A stretch of DNA of 64,000 nucleotides, from assembly GCF_026340095.1 (NCBI RefSeq), contig NZ_JAPEPO010000004.1, forward strand, positions 1 through 64,000. Reading direction: 5' to 3'. Shown piece by piece: positions 20,601 to 28,824 of this stretch (its first letter is position 1; each line of letters begins with the position of its first letter). Under the pieces are notes generated by a model. It was not told the origin of the DNA and did not search any database. It saw nothing but the letters and a program-made list of their open reading frames with translations. Made by a program: the position numbers and the translations under genes. Source of the DNA: Streptomyces sp. NBC_01446. Lineage in GTDB: Bacteria > Actinomycetota > Actinomycetes > Streptomycetales > Streptomycetaceae.

Positions 20601-21613
20601 GTGACGACCGCGAGCCGGGTCGAGAGGTGATCGGTGACGTGGTGGGCGAGGGCGACGGCGTCGCGGATGTGGGCGATCAGGTTGGTCAGCGGCAGGGCGG
20701 CTGCGTGCCCCAGGGCCCGCAGCCTCCGGAGCGCGGTGGCCTGCGCGGCGGGTGCCTGGGGCACGGTGCGGTCTGTGGCGCCGAGCAGCGGGGAGGGCTG
20801 GCTGTTGCGGATTTGCTGGTGTGCCTCGTGCAGGAGTTCGGCGACATCGCGTCCCGTGGCGACGATCGCCGCGGTCTCCTCGGTAAGAGGGGCCGGCAAA
20901 GTGGTGGCCGCGTCGTCGAAGGCTGCTGCGAAGCGGGAGATGTTGCGGTCGGCGTCGCCCAGGTCGTCCCACGCGTCGGGTTCGGCGAGCATCCGCCGAA
21001 GCCGGTGCTCGGCAGCTGATGTTTGATGCACCTCGGGGATCCAGCGTTCGCCGGCCTCGGCAGCGGCCCGCGCGTGCTGTTCGGCGAGACGCTCAGGGGT
21101 CAGGATGAGGGAGCCGAAGTAGGAATCGCGGAGCAAAACGGCATCGCCGATGAGCAGGTGGCCGAGTTCGACCTCTGTGGCCAGGTGCAGCTTCATCTGG
21201 GTGGGCAGGCCGCGGAACCATTCCTGGTCACCGGCGGTGAGGGTGTGCCGGGTCCAGAGCACGAAGTCGGTGATGCCCGGAAAGTGCTTTTCGGTCTTCC
21301 TGAGGGAGTCCTCGACGTCGCGTCGGCGGCCAACGCCGATGGCGCGGCCTGGCTGGAGGTCCCACCATTTGGTCTGCCATCCGAAGCAGCGGCCGGGATC
21401 GCCGAGCGGGCATCCGGGCTGGTCGATGTCGAGGTGGAACTCGACTCCGGGCTGCTGGGCCAGGGCAATGAAGCGGCCGTAACGGGCGTGTGCGTGGGTG
21501 ATGGCGCCCCGGCACAGCAGTTCGAAGTTGTCCCGGGGGCTGCCGGGCAGCGCCGTGAACTTGTCCCAGTCCAGCGGGGTCATCGGATCGTCGCCTTCAC
21601 TCGCCCCGGCCAT
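17633..21613 (-). CDS. Giant nuclease-STAND NTPase, Avs-like candidate phage sensor
   Basis: The product has 1326 residues. Residues 28-170 look like a PD-(D/E)xK nuclease: GVEFHLDIDQPG with E58, GWQTKWW with Q80 and K82, and FVLWTRHTL. Residues 305-560 are a STAND/NACHT-type NTPase with P-loop GDAGFGKT (339-346), Walker B LPVVIDGLNE (411-420) and the sensor-like VVCTVREAF. The remaining 750 residues are helical and repeat-like, as in ligand-sensing parts of Avs proteins, which bind phage portal or terminase and activate an N-terminal effector. ATG 21613 overlaps the end of the preceding small gene by 17 nt; ATG 21583 is a second possible start. It is last in a three-gene operon with a radical SAM enzyme, an association I do not know from described Avs types. 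Confidence 0.7.
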   Translation of the reverse strand: MAGASEGDDPMTPLDWDKFTALPGSPRDNFELLCRGAITHAHARYGRFIALAQQPGVEFHLDIDQPGCPLGDPGRCFGWQTKWWDLQPGRAIGVGRRRDVEDSLRKTEKHFPGITDFVLWTRHTLTAGDQEWFRGLPTQMKLHLATEVELGHLLIGDAVLLRDSYFGSLILTPERLAEQHARAAAEAGERWIPEVHQTSAAEHRLRRMLAEPDAWDDLGDADRNISRFAAAFDDAATTLPAPLTEETAAIVATGRDVAELLHEAHQQIRNSQPSPLLGATDRTVPQAPAAQATALRRLRALGHAAALPLTNLIAHIRDAVALAHHVTDHLSTRLAVVTGDAGFGKTQLSATLTAPTAERPAGILLYGRHLSARQNLDDLAGQIKVAGKPLASFEELLAAVDAAAQRAGCRLPVVIDGLNEAETPTLWTSLLSSLQVTLKRYPSVLVVCTVREAFLDDTIPAGVNDILELDGFDDGLDEAIARYFAHYKIESDGADLPHELLSHPLTLKIYCTVANRDRKQPVSAAGLPSSLTGIFSEYLTSTARRVYELTPSIHPNDVNQALDSLGNALWEDRARGLPDTRARQLCQDTNRRWQESLLAALEHEGVLLRHPDGAGGATWSFVYDLMAGHVIATSLVRAYGSGIAQLLSADTATARFNGKPDERHPLATDIFQALAGVMPRVGTTQLWQAVAEPLRLRALLHAARLEAAQLDSATVEAIATHIDDLRGRNDILQRLYTARAAPGHPLNAHFLDRILRDRTVADRDLRWSEWQRANSRRLLADVTALATRWSEHPHRAESDRLRARWLMWTLTTTDRDLRDYATAALYWYGRHDASGLFALALEAITVNDAYVGERMVAACYGVATASPLHDPDLEAALPDYLAGLLNAFTGSEATHPTFHALTRYYVSSMFDLAHYRYPAAVPAASERPVTFAAASAIAPLPEGDPCREDVSRTINMDFGNYTLGRLFRDRRNYDDSHAGHQEATAVVLGVVYALGWRPELFDEVERRITSGASRQRHNSTGRIERYGKKYGWIGFHIMAGMLADRGQPPEDLEVDIDPTFPQPPRPLPVPLITWAPRTPADDLEWLRHGIVKVPDDFLAPARLDEDEGPWLLVHAEIDTEDVTTGRDTFGLFNTVLVDQENLTELLGAFDAMAHPGRDMIDLPAEYYVFAGEIPWHTRFAAPEPGLAVQDLYSDTLRYDRPELRFERLAHHFTWESHHSSQNQATAYVPSRLFSQAFDLRALPAGFDQSEPSGTRAARSFAAPPGFSGGLLYLRADLLRQYAAGRAIVTFCWGERQIKTVWPERPSGALQKLYQAHQNIWRQTKQH

Positions 21614-22007
21614 GACCGGTGTCGGGGTAGTCGTGCGCGGAGTACACCTCGACGCGGGCGCCCTTGTCGATAAGGACTTTCAGCAGTGCCTGCACGTCGG
21701 TCTCATCGGTGGTCACCACGATGGAGTCACCGTTGCGACGCATGGTGAGGTCGTAGAGGAACTGCTCGAGTTCGCGCGGCCCGATGCTATGGATGTTGAG
21801 GTCGCTGAGCAGTTTCAGGACCTCGTCGCTGTAGCGGTCGTTCGGCTCGCCGACGGTGAGGCGGCCGGCTTCTTCCTCCGCTTGCAGAGCCGTCGTCAGC
21901 TTCTTAATGACAGTGTGGGTTCGTTCGGCGGTGGTGACGTCCTTGAACCGGCCGATCATGACGAGGTTCATGGAGTGCTCGGTGCCGTACCCGGACCAGA
22001 TCTTCAT
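21597..22007 (-). CDS. Small conserved protein between radical SAM and STAND genes
   Basis: The product has 136 residues from ATG 22007, which overlaps the radical SAM stop (ATGA). It starts MKIWSGYGTEHSMNLVMIGR and contains an alpha/beta pattern: FKDVTTAERTHTVIKKL as a helix, NDRYSDEVLKLLSDLNIHSI, DSIVVTTDETDVQALLKVL and GARVEVYSAHDYPD. There are no cysteines and no membrane segment. It resembles small uncharacterised proteins (possibly DUF6375) that I associate only weakly from memory. Position suggests an obligate partner of one neighbour: a substrate or activator of the enzyme, or an inhibitor of the NTPase. Function unknown. Confidence 0.7.
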   Translation of the reverse strand: MKIWSGYGTEHSMNLVMIGRFKDVTTAERTHTVIKKLTTALQAEEEAGRLTVGEPNDRYSDEVLKLLSDLNIHSIGPRELEQFLYDLTMRRNGDSIVVTTDETDVQALLKVLIDKGARVEVYSAHDYPDTGHGRGE

Positions 22008-22915
22008 GCGGCATCTTTCTGTTGCAGACGGTCGAGCGCGGCGAGGAATCCGCGATCGTCGACCGGTTCGCCGATCGAGTGGTAGGAGGTGCGCCGCAGT
22101 GTTCCGGTGGCGTCGAGGTGGGCGTAGGCGCGAAGCCCGGTTTCGCGGGGCAGCGGCCGGGCGAGGGGCAGCGGTCCGGTGTCGCCCTCGGCGATTGTCA
22201 GTAGTACCGGCCCCCGGTACGCGGCGGCCCACCGGTGCAGGGCAGCGATGATCTGCGGGCCGCTGCCCTGGCGGCCGCGCGCCGGACGCTCGGGCAGCAG
22301 CAGGAGTTCTGCTGCCCCGGTCGAGGCGGCCAGGTCGGCGACGGCGTCGAGATCCGGGAGAGTATGAGCGTTGACGACGCAGTTGAGCCCGAACCGGAAC
22401 GTCTGCCCGATCCAGGTGAGCCGCTGTACAAGGTCGGAGAAGGGGCGGCCGCGCAGCTTCTCGTAGGTGGTGCCGACGCCGTCGACGCTGACACGGACGA
22501 AGTTGACCACTCCGGCCAGGGCGTCGATCAACTGGGGTGTGAAGCGGTGGGCATGCGTGGTCATCGTCACCGCGAGGCCGGTGTGTTCAGCAGCGTGGCG
22601 GCACACCTGGGGAAGGCGGCGGTAGAGGGTGGGTTCTCCGCCGCCGAACCCGACACCCAGGCAGCCCGCCGCGTCCAGTTCGTCGATCCATGCGCACAGC
22701 CGGGCAGCATCCAGCACGGCGGCGGTTTTGGGCGCGTAGCAGAATGGGCAGGCCAGGTCACAGGCATTGGTCAGGGCGATCGACACCTGACGCGGAGCAC
22801 GGGCCCACTGCACCCTGGGCACGTCGACCTCATCGAGGAGCACGTTCAAGCCGGTGCGACGGTCGAAGAGATGCACGCCGTCGGGGCCATCACGACGTTT
22901 CACCCGCAGCCCCAC
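22004..22915 (-). CDS. Radical SAM protein heading the STAND operon
   Basis: The product has 303 residues. The 4Fe-4S site C52-x3-C56-x2-C59 (TNACDLACPFCYAPK) is followed by GVGFGGGEPTLYRR (SAM-binding GGE), FVRVSVDGVG and GLNCVVNAHTLPDLDAV, which together define a complete radical SAM TIM-barrel. No extra C-terminal cluster cysteines (SPASM) are seen, and it is not viperin-like in the N-terminal motif. Residues 1-45 contain DRRTGLNVLLDEVDVPRV, possibly a peptide-recognition element. It is the first gene of the operon with 4-nt overlap to the next. It probably modifies a peptide, protein or nucleotide used by the downstream NTPase (inference). Confidence 0.85.
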   Translation of the reverse strand: MGLRVKRRDGPDGVHLFDRRTGLNVLLDEVDVPRVQWARAPRQVSIALTNACDLACPFCYAPKTAAVLDAARLCAWIDELDAAGCLGVGFGGGEPTLYRRLPQVCRHAAEHTGLAVTMTTHAHRFTPQLIDALAGVVNFVRVSVDGVGTTYEKLRGRPFSDLVQRLTWIGQTFRFGLNCVVNAHTLPDLDAVADLAASTGAAELLLLPERPARGRQGSGPQIIAALHRWAAAYRGPVLLTIAEGDTGPLPLARPLPRETGLRAYAHLDATGTLRRTSYHSIGEPVDDRGFLAALDRLQQKDAA

Positions 22916-23250
22916 ATCCCACTCACGTCTTCTCGATTCACGTTCCTCATCAAATAATTACAGAACGCGCCAGCGCCCGTCACCCGATTCCTCACAGTTC
23001 ACGGCAGCTTCCCGGCGCACCATGGGGACGGGCCAAGGGGCGCGTTTCGTCGCTTAAGGGCAAGAGCCTGCAGCCCGTGGGCAGCCAGCACCATCCGCAA
23101 CCACACGCACCGACAGCTGACCGGTGCGCCAGAGAGCAGCATCAGCCGCGCCGCTACGGCACGCTCAGGACTGCGCACGCCTTGGAGGCAATCCGGGAGG
23201 CGCGCCGTGCAAAGACGGCCACGGCGGGCTCCGCGGCCGGTGCGTTGGGC
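22916..23250. other. Promoter-side gap upstream of the radical SAM operon
   Basis: No gene is supported in these 335 bp. An AT-rich patch (AAATAATTACAGAA, 22952-22965) about 40 bp upstream of the radical SAM start is a plausible promoter location for the three-gene operon. Confidence 0.4.
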
Positions 23251-23382
23251 TCACCGCGAGACCAGCCACACGAGCAACCCGGTCATGATGGTGCTGCCGG
23301 CCGCGTACGCGGCGCCGCGGAGCATGGCGAAGCCTGCGGCATGCAGCAGGCGGCGTCGGGTTCGGCGAACAGGTCGTGGCAT
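23251..23382 (-). CDS. 43-residue basic single-pass membrane peptide
   Basis: ATG 23382 follows a near-perfect ribosome site (TAGGAGG, 5 bp before ATG). The product begins MPRPVRRTRRRLLHAAG and has one hydrophobic helix (AYAAGSTIMTGLLVWLV) with a positive N-terminal side, ending SR. Too short for most gene callers. Function unknown; similar tiny membrane peptides occur in streptomycetes. It is divergent from the next gene. Confidence 0.5.
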   Translation of the reverse strand: MPRPVRRTRRRLLHAAGFAMLRGAAYAAGSTIMTGLLVWLVSR

Positions 23383-23516
23383 GAATCCTCCTACGTGTGA
23401 GGGGAGTTGAGAAGGTCGCACCCGTCAGGTACGTGCTGGGACGGCGGGCGTGGACCCAGTAAGCCATCTCGGCAGCTGGCAACCGGGCGGCATAATCGCG
23501 GGGTTCTAACTAGAGT

Positions 23517-24668
23517 GTGGCCGTGGCGTGGAAGGGGCCGAGTGCGGCTGAGCGAGAGCTGTCTGAACTACTGCGGGCGCGGGATCTGTGCGTGAGCTGG
23601 GCCCGGATAAGGCGCTGGCGTGAGTTCGGGGCCCTGCCGTGGACCACCCGGCGCGGTCTGGGAAGAGGTGCCGGATCGGTGTCGGAACTCACGGCCGATA
23701 CCGCCAGGGTGGCCGAGGCCCTTGCTCTGGCCACGGCCAGGAAGACGCGTCTCGAAAAGGCCGTGCTCCGCGTCTTCACCGTGCACCCGCGGTGCGAGGA
23801 TGCGTTCGTCGCCACCTGGGTTCCGCTGCCCGAACGTGGGGTTCGTAAGGCATTGATGTGGTACCTCGGCCAGGACCGGTCAAGTGCGGTGACCGTCGTA
23901 GAACGGGCTGTCGAAGCCGTAGGCGACGATCCTGAGCGGCGTGCGGAGGCCGCGCATGCTGCCGCACACGCCTACTACACCAGGCGCTATCACCAGGCGC
24001 GGAGAATGCGCTCGGCAGGTGGCAACGTCTGCCCGGCTGATCCACACAGCCGGGCAGACGCTCAGGGACTGGCTACGTTCGCGGCAGCCGCAGTGCTCGG
24101 CCTGGAGGAATTCGGCGTGGACAGCGTGATGAAATCCCTCCAACAGTCACTGGGGTCAGAAGACGATGAAGCCTCGTCAGCTCAGGCGTTCGCCGAGATG
24201 ACGGCCATCGCCGCGCAGCGCGAGCTCTCCGGCAACAGGCTGGCCGACCCGAGCTGGATGCTCACGGCCGACAGGGCACGCCGACTGCGCGAGACGGACT
24301 ACAGCACCATCTGCACAGTCCGCCACGTGCTCGCTGTGCTGGTGGAGTCCGCCCTGCCGCTACGCCTGGCTTACCGGGCCTTCCTGCAGGATCCCGCACT
24401 GCAGCACATCGAGCAGGTCCGTGCGGCCAACCCGCGCGTACGCCACTACCTGGACTACACGGAATACATCAGCCGTCGCTCTCCAGCCGACGCCTGGGAA
24501 TCGTTCACCTCTCTGCTGCTCAGCATCTGCACCGACCGAGAAAGGCTGGAAGCCTTCCAACAAGATGTCACCGCCCTAGACCCGGCCCTCGACGAGGTCC
24601 ACGCCCTAGGCCGGCACGCGGCAGCCCGCCTCGCACCGGCCTCGGCGGCGGCGAGCCGCCCGGCCTGA
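23517..24668 (+). CDS. Conserved hypothetical helical protein
   Basis: The product has 383 residues from GTG 23517 (GTG 23523 is also possible; no clear ribosome site). The N-terminus looks like a winged-helix or MerR-like specificity module (ELSELLRARDLCVSWARIRRWREFGALPW), followed by a long alpha-helical region rich in Ala, Arg and Glu (DTARVAEALALATARKTRLE, DDPERRAEAAHAAAHAYYTR). No catalytic motif, signal peptide or membrane segment. It is probably a regulator; target unknown. Confidence 0.6.
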   Translation: MAVAWKGPSAAERELSELLRARDLCVSWARIRRWREFGALPWTTRRGLGRGAGSVSELTADTARVAEALALATARKTRLEKAVLRVFTVHPRCEDAFVATWVPLPERGVRKALMWYLGQDRSSAVTVVERAVEAVGDDPERRAEAAHAAAHAYYTRRYHQARRMRSAGGNVCPADPHSRADAQGLATFAAAAVLGLEEFGVDSVMKSLQQSLGSEDDEASSAQAFAEMTAIAAQRELSGNRLADPSWMLTADRARRLRETDYSTICTVRHVLAVLVESALPLRLAYRAFLQDPALQHIEQVRAANPRVRHYLDYTEYISRRSPADAWESFTSLLLSICTDRERLEAFQQDVTALDPALDEVHALGRHAAARLAPASAAASRPA

Positions 24669-25079
24669 AGGCCGCCCCGACGCGGGCGGGATCTTCCCCC
24701 AGCCGGTCCGCTGGTTGCCGTCATGGTCAATTCGGCAGTTTCAAGGGCTGCCTTGAGGCGGTCGAAGTGCCATGCCCGAAGGCAGCATTGGGCGTCTGGG
24801 CGGGCGGTATGTGCTGTTCCTTCGTACGCTCCCCTGCCGATCAGATCGTGTCGTCCTCTGCGGTCGGCCAGCCGAAGGGGTCTGTGTGCTCGATGTCGTC
24901 CGTCCTGGCTTCGTTCACGTTCAGCAGCAGCGTTTGTCGATGAGTTTCAGCAGCAGTTGGCGATCAACGCGCTCGCAGATGTTCACGGGAAATGACGGTG
25001 CTGCCGTCAGTGAGGGCGTTCGTGCCGATCACAGGGATGACCGGCACCTTCGGGGAAGCAGGCACGGTAATCTCGGGCC
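24669..25079. other. Intergenic gap without a supportable gene
   Basis: About 410 bp between the hypothetical gene and the methyltransferase. Short open frames exist but lack start context and family resemblance. Confidence 0.45.
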
Positions 25080-25856
25080 ATGCCCGAGACATCGGTGGCG
25101 CACTTCTACGACGAACTGGCTGATGACTACCACCTGATCTATTCAGACTGGGACGCGAGCATCCGTCGGCAGGGGGGCGCCCTGGACGCCTTGATCGGCC
25201 AAGAGCGCGCGGCCGTCCTCGACTGTTCCTGCGGCATCGGCACGCAGGCCATCGGCTTGGCGCTGCACGGGCACCGGGTCACCGGGACCGACCTCAGCCC
25301 CCGCGCCGCCGCTCGCGCTGCCCGTGAGGCCGCCCGCCGGAACCTGAGCCTGCGCACGGCCGCTGCCGATATGCGACGCCTCCCGTTTCCTGATGGCCGG
25401 TTCGACACGGTCGTCTGCGCCGACAACTCGCTGCCTCACCTGCTGACTGAGCAGGATGTGCACGCAGCCCTGGCCGAGATGCGCCGTGTGCTGCGTCCCG
25501 ACGGCCTGCTGCTGGTCAGCACACGCCACTACGACGACCTGCTGCGCGACCGCCCAGCTTCAACGCCTCCACAAGTCCACAGGAACGTCGACTGCGACGA
25601 CGGCGAAGAACGAACCGTCAGCTTCCAGCTCTGGCACTGGCACGACGACGGCGAGCACTACGACCTGGAGCACTTCCAACTCCTTCCGGCATGCGGAGAA
25701 TGGCGCGTCCAGGTCCGCCGTACTACTTACTGGGCACTCGGCGGGGACCGGCTGGCTGGCCTCGCAGCCGAGGCCGGGTTTGTCGACCCCGAGTGGCGGA
25801 TGCCGCAGGAGACGGGCTTTTTCCAGCCGCTGCTCGTGGCCCGCGCCGGTGAGTAG
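25080..25856 (+). CDS. Class I SAM-dependent methyltransferase
   Basis: The product has 258 residues. It has the Rossmann methyltransferase motifs in order: motif I LDCSCGIGTQAIGLALHG, motif II acidic GTDLSPRA, motif III AADMRRLPFPDGRFDTVVCA, and post motif PHLLTEQDVHAALAEMRRVL with LRPDGLLLVSTR. The N-terminus FYDELADDYHLIYSDWDASI is typical of glycine/sarcosine N-methyltransferase-like and other small-molecule enzymes. The substrate cannot be deduced. It is a single gene ending 33 bp before an IS21 element on the opposite strand. Confidence 0.85.
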   Translation: MPETSVAHFYDELADDYHLIYSDWDASIRRQGGALDALIGQERAAVLDCSCGIGTQAIGLALHGHRVTGTDLSPRAAARAAREAARRNLSLRTAAADMRRLPFPDGRFDTVVCADNSLPHLLTEQDVHAALAEMRRVLRPDGLLLVSTRHYDDLLRDRPASTPPQVHRNVDCDDGEERTVSFQLWHWHDDGEHYDLEHFQLLPACGEWRVQVRRTTYWALGGDRLAGLAAEAGFVDPEWRMPQETGFFQPLLVARAGE

Positions 25857-25889
25857 GTGACTCCATCTCTCGGCGTGGGAGGGCAGGTG

Positions 25890-26687
25890 TCAGCTAGCCT
25901 TGGCGGGTTCCTCAGCGCGTGCTCGGGTGGTGGCGAGGCGGTATGAGTCGGTGCCGGTCTCGATGATGGTGCCGTTGAAGGTGAGGTGGTCGACGATGGC
26001 CGCGCAGAGTCGGGGGTCGGTGAAGGTTTTGGTCCAACCGCCGAAAGACTCGTTAGAGGCGATGGCGACGCTGTTCTTCTCCTCGCGTTCGGTCAGGACC
26101 TGGAAGAGGAGTTCGGCGCCGCGGCGGTCGAGTTCCATGTAGCCGAGTTCGTCGATGCAGAGCAGGTCGACGCGGCCGTAGCGGGCGATGGTCTTGTTCA
26201 ACTGCTTCTCGTCGGCGGCCTCGACCAGTTCGTTCACCAGCTTGGTGGCGAGGGTGTAGCGGACGCGGTAGCCCTTCATCGCCGCCTCCGTTCCCAGGGC
26301 GATGAGCATGTGGGACTTGCCGGTGCCGGAGTCCCCGATCAGGCAAAGCGGCTGGCTCTTCTTGATCCACTCGCAGCTGGCGAGGGTGTGAATGGTGGCC
26401 GCGTCGATGTTCGGGTTGGCGTCGAAGTCGAACGCCCGAAGCGACTTCTCCCGCGGGAAGCCAGCCGCCTTGATCCGTCGTTCCGAGCGTCGCCGGGCCC
26501 GGTCGTCGCACTCGGTCATCAGCAACTCGGCGAGGAAGCCTCGGTAGGTCATCTGGTCCTTGACCGCCCGGTCGGCGATGTCGGTGAACTCGTTGCGGAT
26601 CGACGGCAGCCGAAGCAGGCGGCAGGCGGTGTCGATCGCGGCGTCGGCGGCCTGCTCGGTCAAGCCTCGCTGGCGGGGCAGGGTCAC
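25890..26687 (-). CDS. istB: IS21 helper ATPase IstB
   Basis: The product has 265 residues from GTG 26687, overlapping the istA stop (GTGA). It is an AAA+ DnaC-like ATPase with Walker A GDSGTGKS, Walker B VDLLCIDELGY, and sensor region SVAIASNESF. The N-terminal segment RGFLAELLMTECDDRARR is the usual dimerisation part. It appears intact even though its transposase is broken, so it could only act in trans. Confidence 0.92.
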   Translation of the reverse strand: MTLPRQRGLTEQAADAAIDTACRLLRLPSIRNEFTDIADRAVKDQMTYRGFLAELLMTECDDRARRRSERRIKAAGFPREKSLRAFDFDANPNIDAATIHTLASCEWIKKSQPLCLIGDSGTGKSHMLIALGTEAAMKGYRVRYTLATKLVNELVEAADEKQLNKTIARYGRVDLLCIDELGYMELDRRGAELLFQVLTEREEKNSVAIASNESFGGWTKTFTDPRLCAAIVDHLTFNGTIIETGTDSYRLATTRARAEEPAKAS

Positions 26688-28330
26688 TGGACTTCTCCCT
26701 CACGTTGGTCACCACCGCTGGTGCGGCGGCTTCGGAGCAGTTGGTCATAGGGGGTCACCGACGGCAGAGGTCTGGTGTCCGGCGGAAGGTGTGCCAGCCG
26801 CCACTCATGCAGGGATGTGACAGTTGCCGGGGCCTGCCCGGAAACCGCCGGGATGGGTGTGCCGACGGTTGGCTCGTCCTCTGCCTGGGCGGCCTTGCGG
26901 GCCTCCAGGGCGACCGCGTCGGCGGTCAGGGCGCCGGCCTGAAGGGCGGTGGCCAGGCCCGCGACCACATGTTCGTGGGCGAGGTGCCGGTTCAGCAGCA
27001 GGACCTCGATCAACGCCCGGGTACCGTCCCGCTCGCCGTGAACCTTGCGGGCCTGGGCCCACCAGGCGTCATGGACCGGGGTGAACTTGCCCGCTGACCG
27101 GGCCTGTTCCAGGGCCGTAGCACCAGGGAAGGCCCCCGGCTTGCGGATGAGGACTTCGAGATAGTGGTCCAGGTCCAAGCGGCAGCTGCCCTTCGCAATC
27201 AGCCTCTCGTGCCGGGCCACCTCGACGTTCCTGTCGTAAACCACCAGGTGAGAGGCGTGCAGGATGACTCGCACCCGCTTGCCGATGAGGCGGGTCGGGA
27301 CCGAGTAGCGGTTGGTCCGGACGGCGATCTGGCTGTAGCGGTCGACGCGCGGCGTGAACAGCCGGCCGGTCTCGAACGGCTCCTCCGGCAGCGGCATCAA
27401 CAGAGGGTGCTCGACGGCGAAGTACTCGTCGACGGTCCGCGGCCGTGAACCGATCCGGCGATGCCCGTCGTGCAGGTCCCACTAGTCGACCATCTCGTTC
27501 AGTTCGGCGAGGGAGCCGACTTCCGGGACCGGTGTGAAGTGGTTGCGGCGGAAGTAGCCGATCATCCCTTCGACGCCGCCCTTCTCATGGGCGCCTTCGA
27601 TGCCCGGGCGGCAGTAGAAGCTCTCGATGTTGAAGTGCGAGCGGAAGGCGATCCACCGGTCGGTCTCCACCCGGGCCCGGTTCAGCCCCAGCACCTGGGC
27701 GACGGCCGACTTCAGGTTGTCGTAGCGGATCTTGCTTCGCGGGACACCACCCAGCGTGCGAAGGGCGTGCAGGTGTCCTTCGAAGAAGGCTTCCTGGCCG
27801 CAGGAGGCGAAGACCCGGTGGACGGCTTTGCCCGAGTAGGACAGGCGGAGCGAGAACAGGTAGCAGGTCACCAGCTCGCCGGCCAGGCGCACGGTCACGT
27901 CGCCGAAGTCGACCTCTGCCTCGTGGCCGGGCAGGTGGGTCTGCGGCACGAACGCTTCCACCGGGGCTTTGCCCGAGGCCGCGAGGATCTCCGGCTTCCT
28001 GTCAGAGACGTAGCGCCGGACCATCTGGTAGGACACATCGGCGCCGTGCTCCTCGATGAGCCGGTGAAAGATCCGCGTGATCGTATGCCGCTGCTTGCGC
28101 GGCGCGTCGAGGTCCGTCCGCAGCATCTCGTCGATCACCGGCTTGTACGGATCCAACGCAGTCGGCCGCGGCGGCAGCTTCTTCCGGGGCTCCGGCCAGA
28201 CGGAGTCCACGGCCTTCTTGACCGTTCGCCACGACACGTTGTACTTGCGCTCAAGCTCGCGCATCTTCATGCCGGCACGGTGATCACGCCGGATCGCCGC
28301 GTACAGCTCGACCTTCGACATCTGCGGCAT
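26684..28330 (-). pseudogene. istA: IS21 transposase IstA with in-frame amber codon
   Basis: A single reading frame of 549 codons is interrupted by TAG at 27484-27482. Upstream is a HTH (MRELERKYNVSWRTVKKAV) and the first part of the DDE core (HEAVDFGDV-type EAEVDFGDVTV, SGKAVHRVFASC, EGMIGYFRRNHF). Downstream continues WDLHDGHRRIGSRPRTVDEY and PLPEEPFETGRLFTP without a frame change. Family members have Gln at this place, so the change is CAG to TAG. The 282-residue first part lacks the C-terminal DNA-binding region. Confidence 0.9.
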
Positions 28331-28394
28331 GACCAGGACCTTTCACCAGGAGCATCCCGATGCTGTCCTGGCAAGTACCGCAGTGCTGTCAAAA

Positions 28395-28468
28395 CTCGTG
28401 AACATCACCCGACCGTGGATCTGGGTGCCTCCCAAACCCGTGAACAACTGACGTCACTACTCGTGAAT
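28395..28468. repeat. Terminal repeats of the IS21 element
   Basis: CTCGTGAAC (28395-28403), CCCGTGAAC (28437-28445) and CTCGTGAAT (28460-28468) are three direct copies on the istA side, matching the multiple terminal repeats IS21 elements use for transposase binding. The following 28469-28824 holds no gene I can support. Confidence 0.6.
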
Positions 28469-28824
28469 AAAGCCATCCGTCCAGTAGCCGTACCGTCCGC
28501 CGAGCACCAGCAGCAGTGCCTGCGGGTCGAGCGAAGCGGATGACGAGGCCGAGGCCGCGCACGGTGCTCACGGCAGCCGCGGACAGGTGAGAGCGCAGGG
28601 CGTGTTCGGTGAATGCTCCTGCAGGAACAGGCAGGTCGTCGGAACGCCGGTACCACCCGAGACTCAGAACCGCTGGTGTCGCCCCACGGTTCGCAGCGGC
28701 GCTCTATAGGAAGTGCCACGAAGCTGTCCTTGACTGATGCCACTGCCTGCCAGCGCCTGATGCCACTAGACGCCATGGACCGAAGACGGTTTCACCACGT
28801 CAGAAGGCAGGCCCAGGGGATCCG

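Larger units (their letters stand above)
25890..28468 (-). mobile_element. IS21-family element, inactivated
   Basis: It carries istA (nonsense-mutated) and istB, overlapping by 4 nt. The istA-side end contains three CTCGTGAA/CCCGTGAA repeats typical of IS21 terminal transposase-binding sites. I could not find matching repeats beyond istB, so the other end is probably truncated near 25860-25890. Confidence 0.8.

Noticed and set aside
19121-21019. 632-codon plus-strand frame
   Set aside because: It is antisense to the STAND NTPase whose P-loop and Walker B lie on the minus strand.
22004-22915. Viperin-type (pVip) assignment of the radical SAM gene
   Set aside because: The cluster motif context (TNACDLACPFCYA) and the operon neighbours differ from viperins; no nucleotide-kinase neighbour is present.
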